From assembly GCA_036311565.1 (NCBI GenBank), contig JAXJPR010000046.1, positions 1 through 11,437 of the forward strand: a DNA stretch of 11,437 bases, in the 5' to 3' direction. Below are positions 5,822 to 11,437 of this stretch, piece by piece (within the stretch, counting starts at the first letter, position 1; each line of letters starts with the position of its first letter). This DNA comes from Fimousia sp036311565. Lineage in GTDB: Bacteria > Bacillota > Clostridia > Lachnospirales > Lachnospiraceae. Under the pieces are notes generated by a model. That model was not told the DNA's origin, ran no database searches, and was given only the letters and a program-made list of their open reading frames with translations. The translations under genes and the position numbers were made by a program.

Positions 5822-7276
5822 ATGATTAGTTTTTTAGTCTGCGTCGCATTTTTAATTTTGGGTTATTTCATTTACGGCAAGTATGTTGTAAAAGTGTTTG
5901 GACCGGATGATCGTGACACACCAGCAATTGTAATTAATGATGGTGTTGACTATATTCCGATGCCAACATGGAAAGTCTTTTTGATTCAGCTCTTAAATAT
6001 TGCTGGAACAGGTCCTATTTTTGGAGCACTTGGCGGAGCGTTATTTGGTCCAATTGCTTACCTGTGGATTATTTTTGGTAATATCTTTGGCGGTGCTGTA
6101 CATGACTATATGTGTGGCATGATTTCCATGAGAAACAAAGGTGCCAGTATTTCCGAAATTACAGGAAAGTACTTGGGCAATGGAATGCTTCAAGTCATGC
6201 GGGTATTTTCCGTTATTCTTCTGGTTATGTGTGGTGTTGTATTTACAACAGGACCAGCAGGATTGCTTGCAATGTTGACGCCTAAAACTTTGAACGCGAC
6301 TTTTTGGTTATGGGTTGTCATGGCTTACTATTTGATCGCCACATTTGTTCCAATTGATAAAGTAATTGGTAAGATTTACCCATTATTTGGTGTTTGTTTA
6401 ATTGTCATGGCAGTTGGTGTTAGTGGATCAATGCTCTTCTCCGGCAATTATGTAATGCCTGAAATCTGGAATAACTTTACGAATCTACATCCAACTGGAC
6501 TTCCAGTATGGTCTTTCATGTTTATTTCTATTGCATGTGGGGCAATTTCAGGTTTCCATGCAACACAGTCTCCAATGATGGCCCGTTGTTGTAAATCCGA
6601 AAAAGAAGGTCAGAAAGTATTCTACGGTGCTATGGTCGCAGAAGGTATTATTGCTCTTGCTTGGTGTGCAGCAGGTGTGACCTGTTATGACAGTACTCAG
6701 GCATTACTTGCAGCAGGTGGTGGTACAAGTACAGTTGTTTATGAAATTTGTCAGTCTACAATGGGTAAAGTTGGAGGAGCTCTGGCCTTGATCGGTGTGG
6801 TTGTATGTCCAATCTCTTCTGGTGATACCGCATATCGTTCTGCACGTCTGACTCTTGCTGATTGGTTTAAAGTTGATCAGAAAGACTGGAAAAAACGTTT
6901 ACTTATGACAGTTCCTCTTTTGGGAGTAGGTGCAGTCATTTGTCATCTTGATTATTCTATGGTTTGGCGTTATTTCTCATGGTCTAACCAGACACTTGCT
7001 ATGATTGCTCTTTGGGCAGCGTCTGTATATTTGGCACAGAAACATAAAAATTACTGGATCTGCGCAATTCCTGCAACATTTATGTCTGCAGTTTCACTTA
7101 CTTATTTCACAGCGGCAGATGAATGCCTTGGTATTTTATGGAATTTGTTGTCTATTCCAATGTCTGTATACTATCCAATTGCAGTTGTTGTTGGTATCCT
7201 TTGTGCACTTGGATTCTTTACAATCTTTAAAAAGAAGACAGCAAAATATAAAGATATGCCAGTGGTAGAAGATTAA
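5822..7276 (+). CDS. cstA: CstA-family carbon starvation / pyruvate-type transporter
   Basis: This is a 484-residue polytopic membrane protein of the CstA family. Characterised relatives, E. coli CstA and BtsT, import pyruvate, and CstA is also linked to peptide uptake. Family signatures are clear: N-I-A-G-T-G-P-I-F-G (59-68), G-N-I-F-G-G-A-V-H-D-Y (86-96), S-G-F-H-A-T-Q-S-P (243-251), S-G-D-T-A-Y-R-S-A-R (333-342) and Y-F-S-W-S-N-Q-T-L-A (384-393). Repeated hydrophobic segments cover most of the chain. It is about 200 residues shorter than the E. coli proteins and ends soon after the last hydrophobic segment with a charged K-K-K-T-A-K-Y-K tail, so it belongs to the short class common in Firmicutes. 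The start is supported by AAGGGGG 8 bases upstream. It has its own promoter and a terminator. The transported substrate here is inferred only. Confidence 0.93.
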   Translation: MISFLVCVAFLILGYFIYGKYVVKVFGPDDRDTPAIVINDGVDYIPMPTWKVFLIQLLNIAGTGPIFGALGGALFGPIAYLWIIFGNIFGGAVHDYMCGMISMRNKGASISEITGKYLGNGMLQVMRVFSVILLVMCGVVFTTGPAGLLAMLTPKTLNATFWLWVVMAYYLIATFVPIDKVIGKIYPLFGVCLIVMAVGVSGSMLFSGNYVMPEIWNNFTNLHPTGLPVWSFMFISIACGAISGFHATQSPMMARCCKSEKEGQKVFYGAMVAEGIIALAWCAAGVTCYDSTQALLAAGGGTSTVVYEICQSTMGKVGGALALIGVVVCPISSGDTAYRSARLTLADWFKVDQKDWKKRLLMTVPLLGVGAVICHLDYSMVWRYFSWSNQTLAMIALWAASVYLAQKHKNYWICAIPATFMSAVSLTYFTAADECLGILWNLLSIPMSVYYPIAVVVGILCALGFFTIFKKKTAKYKDMPVVED

Positions 7277-7298
7277 TAAGTAGAAAATAAATGATAAG

Positions 7299-7334
7299 AA
7301 GGTGGTGAACTTAAAAAAGTTCACTGCCTTTTTT
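7299..7334 (+). terminator. Intrinsic terminator of the CstA-family gene
   Basis: A 14-bp stem (7299-7312 with 7317-7330, two G-U pairs) and an AAAA loop end in a T run at 7329-7334, starting 22 bases after the stop codon. Confidence 0.93.
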
Positions 7335-7394
7335 ATGTGGATGATTAGTTTGCACAAAGTAAATCTAAATTAATCTTATTTATATAGTAATTTG

Positions 7395-7423
7395 TTGCCA
7401 ATGACTCTTCAAGATGCTATATT
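7395..7423 (+). promoter_or_regulatory. Extended -10 promoter of the alpha/beta hydrolase gene
   Basis: TTGCCA (7395-7400), a 17-bp spacer and TATATT (7418-7423) form the core. A TG at 7415-7416 gives an extended -10 element. The predicted leader is about 37 bases long. Confidence 0.75.
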
Positions 7424-7466
7424 GAAATTAGCAATTGTCGGCTAAAACAAAGAGGAGGTAAAAAGC

Positions 7467-8396
7467 ATGTTACATGAAGTGAAATTTCTTTCTTACAATG
7501 GACGCGATGATGTATATGGGTGGATTTATGTACCGGCTGCAAAAGTAAAGGGTGTTGTACAGCTTGTTCATGGATTTGGGGAACATTCAAGGAGATATCT
7601 GCATATGATCTGCAAATTGATGGATGCAGGATTTATTGTGGCAGCAGATGATCATGTCGGTCATGGAAAAACAGCTCTTGAAAATGATACATGGGGCGAT
7701 TGGGGAACCAGAGGATGCCAGACCATGATGGAAGACGAACATACGTTGAAGCAGATTGTTCAGGAAAAATATCCGGAAGTTCCATATTTTATGTTTGGGC
7801 ACAGCATGGGTTCTATCATTACTCGTCAGTTTATTGCAAAATATGGTGAGGAACTGGAAGGGGCGATTATCTGTGGAACTGTTGGACCAGATGCACTTCC
7901 TTGTGAAGAAGGAATCAAAATTTTACGACCTATCGTAGAGGCGGGAAAAGGTGCACAGGCAGATCCTGATTTATTAGGAAATCTGATGGGTGGATTATTC
8001 TCTCGCATTGAAGAAGTAAAATTAGGAAATGAGTGGATCTGCCATGATCCATATGTACAGCTTGACCATGCACAGGACCCATTTGATGCATTTACAAAAC
8101 CAACATCCAATGAGGCATTGTTACAGTTTGTAGAAATGATTGCAGAAGTGAATACAGTGGAGTGGGCCGAAAAAGTGCCAAAGAGATTACCATTGTATAA
8201 TATTGCTGGAGACGAAGATCCATGTGGTTCATTTGGTGAAGGGGTGAAACTGGTTTCACAGTGGCTTACAGAGACCGGACATGAGATAACGACAAAACTG
8301 TATGAAGGATATCGTCATGAAATTCATAATTATACTGCGATTAAAGATGAGGTGGAAGCAGGAATTATCGCATTTTTAAATGGAGTATTGAAATAG
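7467..8396 (+). CDS. Alpha/beta hydrolase, monoacylglycerol lipase-like (Hydrolase_4)
   Basis: This 309-residue cytoplasmic serine hydrolase of the alpha/beta fold resembles bacterial monoacylglycerol lipases and lysophospholipases (Hydrolase_4 / serine aminopeptidase S33 group). The oxyanion segment L-V-H-G-F-G-E-H (34-41) is followed by the D-H-V-G-H-G-K motif (62-68), typical of this group. The nucleophile elbow is G-H-S113-M-G-S. The likely acid is Asp251 in A-G-D-E-D-P, and the catalytic histidine is His284 in Y-R-H-E. A lid-like insertion covers about 140-235. There is no signal peptide or membrane anchor. The start is supported by AGGAGG 8 bases upstream. It has its own promoter and terminator, so it is independent of the neighbouring transporter genes. 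The natural ester substrate is not evident. Confidence 0.9.
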   Translation: MLHEVKFLSYNGRDDVYGWIYVPAAKVKGVVQLVHGFGEHSRRYLHMICKLMDAGFIVAADDHVGHGKTALENDTWGDWGTRGCQTMMEDEHTLKQIVQEKYPEVPYFMFGHSMGSIITRQFIAKYGEELEGAIICGTVGPDALPCEEGIKILRPIVEAGKGAQADPDLLGNLMGGLFSRIEEVKLGNEWICHDPYVQLDHAQDPFDAFTKPTSNEALLQFVEMIAEVNTVEWAEKVPKRLPLYNIAGDEDPCGSFGEGVKLVSQWLTETGHEITTKLYEGYRHEIHNYTAIKDEVEAGIIAFLNGVLK

Positions 8397-8426
8397 AAAA
8401 ATATTATACTGGTTATGAACTTTCTT

Positions 8427-8463
8427 GGAAGGGTAATGCGATTTTTTGCATTACCCTTTCTTT
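8427..8463 (+). terminator. Intrinsic terminator of the hydrolase gene
   Basis: A 13-bp stem (8427-8439 with 8448-8460, one G-U pair) with an eight-base T-rich loop is followed only by TTTATAT, so the T tract is short but the stem is strong. Confidence 0.82.
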
Positions 8464-8522
8464 ATATCGAATAAATGTTTCTCATCAGTTGATTTTGTAT
8501 CGAAAAGTATCGTACCAGTCTT

Positions 8523-8551
8523 TTGCGATGGACAGATAAAAAGGGTAAAAT
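8523..8551 (+). promoter_or_regulatory. Promoter of the XRE regulator / ABC transporter operon
   Basis: TTGCGA (8523-8528) and TAAAAT (8546-8551) are spaced by 17 bp, 23 bases before the ATG. TATCG-type repeats just upstream (8497-8512) may be an operator. This is the only promoter I see for the four-gene operon. Confidence 0.6.
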
Positions 8552-8574
8552 AACAGTAGAAAGGGGGACGACAC

Positions 8575-9702
8575 ATGAGTACATTACATTTTGCAGAAAA
8601 AATAGCCTGTTTAAGACATGAAAGAAAGATTACGCAGGAACAACTGGCTAATTTTATCGGTGTAACGAAATCATCTGTTTCTAAATGGGAGAACAGTCAG
8701 AGTCTTCCTGATATTACATTGCTTCCACAGCTGGCGACATTTTTTAATGTAACAGTGGATGAATTACTGGGGTATGAACCTCAGCTTAGTAAGGAACAGA
8801 TTCAAAAATTATATGAGCAGCTTGCCATAGCATTTGCATCCAGACCGTTTCCTGAGGCGATGGAAGAGAGCAGGGAGCTTGTACGAAGATATTATTCCTG
8901 CTTTCCTTTCTTGCAGCAGGTCTGTGTGTTGTGGATGAATCATTTTCCTCTTGCCGGGACAGATAAAGAACAAAAAGAAATATTAAAAGAGGCAAAAGAA
9001 TTATGTGAACATATCATGAACAACTGTAAAGAAGCAAGAATTTGTGAGGAAACCAGGGATATGAGAGCCATGTTCGATCTGCTGCTTGGAAATCCTTTGG
9101 AAGTAATCGAGGCTTTGGAGGATCATATTTTGATTGGAAAGTTTTCGGATTCTAACGACGGTATTTTGATTCAGGCATATCAGATGGCAGGACAGATGGA
9201 GAATGCGATCAGCCAGACACAAATATCCATGTATCTAAGGTTGATTGGACTTGTAGGAAATACAGTGCAGTATCTGAACGTTTGTGCCACGGACCTTTCG
9301 ATATGCGAAGAGACGCTTAGGAGAGTGGATTGTGTAATTGAAGCATATGAGTTATCCACACTGCATCCGAATACAGTTGCACAGCTGGAATATCAGGCAG
9401 CACTCGTATTTATGATGCACAAAGAGCAGGAAAAAGCGATGGAACGACTGGAAAAATACGTGAAACTTGTCTGCCATATGCTGAAAGAAGACAATATGCA
9501 GTTGCATGGAGACGGATATTTTTATTGTCTGGATGAGTGGATTGAAAGGCTGCAGTTAGGAGCCATGCCGCCGCGGCATAGAGAACTGGTGGCAAAGGAT
9601 GCAGTGCAGACACTTTTGCATCCTTTGTTTCAAGAACTGGCTGAACGTGAGGATTTTATCCGGTTACAAGAAAAAATAAAAGGAGAAAAAGGCTATGAAT
9701 GA
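8575..9702 (+). CDS. XRE-family transcriptional regulator with long helical C-terminal domain
   Basis: This 375-residue DNA-binding protein has an N-terminal Cro/C1-type helix-turn-helix at about 6-66. The helix-2 motif is I-T-Q-E-Q-L-A and the recognition helix is T-K-S-S-V-S-K-W-E-N (31-40). The remaining 300 residues are predicted all-helical by composition (Leu/Glu/Ala rich). They suggest tetratricopeptide-like repeats of the sort that sense ligands or peptides in larger XRE regulators, though I cannot assign a named domain. The protein has eleven cysteines, most of them in the C-terminal part. AAAGGGGG lies 7 bases upstream of the ATG. Its stop overlaps the next start (ATGAATGA), so it is co-transcribed with the membrane protein and ABC transporter genes. 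It is therefore most likely their own regulator, perhaps autoregulating through the promoter at 8523. The signal it senses is unknown. Confidence 0.88.
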   Translation: MSTLHFAEKIACLRHERKITQEQLANFIGVTKSSVSKWENSQSLPDITLLPQLATFFNVTVDELLGYEPQLSKEQIQKLYEQLAIAFASRPFPEAMEESRELVRRYYSCFPFLQQVCVLWMNHFPLAGTDKEQKEILKEAKELCEHIMNNCKEARICEETRDMRAMFDLLLGNPLEVIEALEDHILIGKFSDSNDGILIQAYQMAGQMENAISQTQISMYLRLIGLVGNTVQYLNVCATDLSICEETLRRVDCVIEAYELSTLHPNTVAQLEYQAALVFMMHKEQEKAMERLEKYVKLVCHMLKEDNMQLHGDGYFYCLDEWIERLQLGAMPPRHRELVAKDAVQTLLHPLFQELAEREDFIRLQEKIKGEKGYE

Positions 9703-9898
9703 AATAAGAGAATTTTTACCATTTTTAATACCGCTTATTATTGTAGAAATGGGATTATTTGCATATACGATACATCACATTTTGACTCATAAACATTATA
9801 AACGTGGGAATCGTGTATTATGGATAATTATTGTAATTGCAGGAATGAATTTTGTTGGACCGATTTTATATTTTGCGTTAGGAAAAGAGGATGCATAA
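9695..9898 (+). CDS. Small PLDc_N-domain membrane protein (YxlE-like)
   Basis: This is a 67-residue protein with two transmembrane helices (about 8-30 and 41-62) separated by a basic loop (K-H-Y-K-R-G-N-R). The second helix ends in N-F-V-G-P-I-L-Y-F-A-L-G-K, the signature of the PLDc_N domain (phospholipase D/cardiolipin synthase N-terminal membrane segment). There is no catalytic HKD domain, so it is not an enzyme by itself. Stand-alone PLDc_N proteins often sit next to ABC-2 transporter genes, as YxlE does beside YxlF and YxlG in Bacillus subtilis, and they are thought to be accessory or regulatory membrane partners. AGGAG at 9681-9685 supports the start. The gene overlaps the regulator upstream by 8 bases, and its stop overlaps or abuts the ATPase start. 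Confidence 0.85.
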   Translation: MNEIREFLPFLIPLIIVEMGLFAYTIHHILTHKHYKRGNRVLWIIIVIAGMNFVGPILYFALGKEDA

Positions 9899-9899
9899 T

Positions 9900-10799
9900 A
9901 TGGATATGCTAAAAATTTCTGGTCTTAAGAAATGTTTTGGAGAAAAAGAGGTTCTAAAAGGACTCAATCTGGCAGTGCCAAAGCACAGCGTTTTTGGATT
10001 TATCGGTCAGAATGGGGCAGGCAAAACAACCACGATGAAAGTGATTTTAGGACTTTTAAAAGCAGATGCAGGTGAAATTTTTGTTGCAGGAGAAAAAATG
10101 GTATATGGACAGACAAAAACAAATCGCCATATTGGGTATCTTCCAGATGTTCCAGAGTTTTATTCTTACATGAATCCGGCAGAATATCTGAGATTTTGTG
10201 GAGAAATTACAGGAATGGAAAAAAGAGAAATTAAGTTGAGAAGTGAGGAACTGCTGGAACTGGTAGGGCTTACTGGGGAAAAGCATCAGATCAGAGGATT
10301 TTCCAGAGGAATGAAGCAGCGTCTTGGGATTGCTCAGGCGCTGTTTCATCGTCCGAAACTTTTAATCTGTGATGAGCCTACGTCTGCACTAGATCCAGTT
10401 GGGCGGAAGGAAATTCTTGATATTTTACAAAATGCAAAGGAAGAGACGACCATTTTATTTTCTACTCATATTTTGTCAGATGTGGAACGCATTTGTACCC
10501 AGATTGCCTGTCTGAACGATGGAAAGGTGGCATTTCAAGGCAGGATGTCAGACATCAGGGAAAAGCACTCATCTCATGGATTTCGATTAGAGTTGGAAAG
10601 AGAAGAGGATGTAAGAAGGCTTTCTGAGATTTTTAAAGTCGAAAGGAAGGAAGCGGACACGCATCTGATTTTTCAGGGAAAGGAAGAAGAATTATATTCC
10701 GTAATAAAATATATTTCAGATTATAAAATTCCTTTTGTGAAGATAGAACGGATAGAACCTACATTAGAATCGCTGTTTTTGGAGGTGGTAGGAAGATGA
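9900..10799 (+). CDS. ABC transporter ATP-binding protein (ABC-2 exporter type)
   Basis: This 299-residue ATPase belongs to the BcrA/YxlF/CcmA-like group that powers ABC-2 exporters. Visible motifs are Walker A G-Q-N-G-A-G-K-T-T (36-44), signature F-S-R-G-M-K-Q-R-L-G (133-142, Arg replacing the first Gly of SGG, normal in this group), Walker B L-L-I-C-D-E-P (153-159), D-loop S-A-L-D (161-164) and H-loop S-T-H (187-189). The Q-loop position reads Y-L-P-D, as in many ABC-2 ATPases. Residues from about 215 onward form the extra C-terminal domain usual here. I chose ATG 9900 because AGAGG lies 9 bases upstream and the protein then begins like its relatives. ATG 9891 (adding three residues, with an AGGA 7 bases upstream) is also possible. 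The stop overlaps the permease start by 4 bases, which indicates translational coupling. The transported substrate is unknown. Confidence 0.94.
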   Translation: MDMLKISGLKKCFGEKEVLKGLNLAVPKHSVFGFIGQNGAGKTTTMKVILGLLKADAGEIFVAGEKMVYGQTKTNRHIGYLPDVPEFYSYMNPAEYLRFCGEITGMEKREIKLRSEELLELVGLTGEKHQIRGFSRGMKQRLGIAQALFHRPKLLICDEPTSALDPVGRKEILDILQNAKEETTILFSTHILSDVERICTQIACLNDGKVAFQGRMSDIREKHSSHGFRLELEREEDVRRLSEIFKVERKEADTHLIFQGKEEELYSVIKYISDYKIPFVKIERIEPTLESLFLEVVGR

Positions 10800-11437
10800 A
10801 GACATGGTTTGCATTTTTTAAAAAAGAATGGGTGGAACAGATACGATCTGGAAGATTGCTCATTCTTATTTTCATTTTTACGTTATTTGGAATCATGAAT
10901 CCGGCAATTGCAAAATTAACACCCTGGATGATGGAATTAATGGAAGATTCTTTAGAGGAAACAGGACTGATTGTATCAGAGATAGAGGTGGATGCATTGA
11001 CTTCATGGACTCAGTTTTTTAAGAATATTCCTATGGGACTCATTGCCTTCGTTATTATATTTAGCAATATTTTTACAAAGGAATATCAATCAGGAAGCCT
11101 TATTCTTGTGCTGACAAAAGGATTTTCCAGGTATAAAGTAATATTTACAAAGGCGGCGATGATGATACTGCTCTGGACAGGAGGATATTGGATTTGCTAT
11201 GGAATTACCTTTGGTTATAATGCATTTTTCTGGGATAACAGTATTGTAAAAAATTTCCTGTTTGCGGCTGGCTGCTGGTGGATATTTGGAATTATGGTGA
11301 TTGGGCTTGTAGTCTTATTTTCAGTCTTAGTGAGTACAAATACAGGAGTTTTAGCAGGAACTGGAAGTGTTACTCTTATTTTTTATCTGGCTGGTATGTT
11401 TCCCAAACTGAGTACTTATATGCCAACGAAATTAATG
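10796..11437 (+). CDS. ABC-2 type transporter permease (3' truncated by window end)
   Basis: The reading frame is open from ATG 10796 to the last base (214 codons, no stop). It begins with M-K-T-W-F-A-F-F-K-K-E-W, the usual amphipathic start of ABC-2 permeases. Hydrophobic segments lie at about 21-36, 79-95, 118-140, 155-180 and 183-202. Between the second and third is K-E-Y-Q-S-G-S-L followed by L-T-K-G-F-S-R, the coupling-helix region typical of this family and similar to YxlG. GGAGGTGG at 10781-10788 supports the start, and the ATGA overlap with the ATPase stop couples the two genes. It is the membrane partner of the ATPase; the rest of the gene, probably one more membrane helix, is outside the window. 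The cargo cannot be deduced. Confidence 0.9.
   Translation, partial: MKTWFAFFKKEWVEQIRSGRLLILIFIFTLFGIMNPAIAKLTPWMMELMEDSLEETGLIVSEIEVDALTSWTQFFKNIPMGLIAFVIIFSNIFTKEYQSGSLILVLTKGFSRYKVIFTKAAMMILLWTGGYWICYGITFGYNAFFWDNSIVKNFLFAAGCWWIFGIMVIGLVVLFSVLVSTNTGVLAGTGSVTLIFYLAGMFPKLSTYMPTKLM

Noticed and set aside
8415..8474. 19-codon ORF before the XRE gene, considered as a signalling-peptide gene
   Set aside because: It lies across the hydrolase terminator hairpin and has no ribosome site.
10828..11022. 64-codon plus-strand ORF, which could suggest a frameshifted permease
   Set aside because: The frame starting at 10796 is open to the window end with clear permease features, so this ORF is only an out-of-frame shadow.

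Overview
The window looks like ordinary chromosome from a low-GC Gram-positive gut-type Firmicute (Clostridia, most likely Lachnospiraceae). This is inferred from the AT-rich composition, strong AGGAGG-type ribosome sites, sigma-A type promoters, T-tailed hairpin terminators and the gene families present. I see no rRNA, tRNA, CRISPR array, insertion sequence or integrase.

Layout. Bases 1-438 are the 3' end of a periplasmic-type ABC substrate-binding protein (NMT1/SsuA-like). It ends at a terminator and is followed by a separately promoted cation-coupled symporter of the dicarboxylate/amino acid family (720-2045), with its own terminator. Next is a divergent pair: a small MerR-type regulator on the minus strand (2149-2550) and an aldo-keto reductase on the plus strand (2683-3570). 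The reductase promoter has the 19-bp -35/-10 spacing and internal palindrome expected of MerR control. A cytoplasmic GH13 neopullulanase/cyclomaltodextrinase-type enzyme lies on the minus strand (3691-5592), convergent with the reductase. A CstA-family carbon-starvation/pyruvate-type transporter (5822-7276) follows, preceded by helically phased direct repeats. Then comes a monoacylglycerol-lipase-like alpha/beta hydrolase (7467-8396) with its own promoter and terminator.

The last 2.9 kb is one tightly overlapping operon: an XRE-family regulator with a long helical C-terminal domain (8575-9702), a 67-aa PLDc_N membrane protein (9695-9898), an ABC ATPase (9900-10799) and an ABC-2 type permease that runs off the window end (10796-11437). 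The gene order PLDc_N - ATPase - permease resembles the yxlE-yxlF-yxlG part of the Bacillus subtilis sigY operon, but here an XRE protein heads the operon instead of a sigma factor. This is the best candidate in the window for a poorly described system, probably a regulated export or envelope-stress transporter.

The other units look independent: each has its own promoter and/or terminator. Their common theme is nutrient uptake and carbon handling (organic acid or amino acid uptake, maltodextrin breakdown, pyruvate/carbon-starvation transport, ester hydrolysis, aldehyde reduction). No stretch longer than 300 bases lacks a gene.
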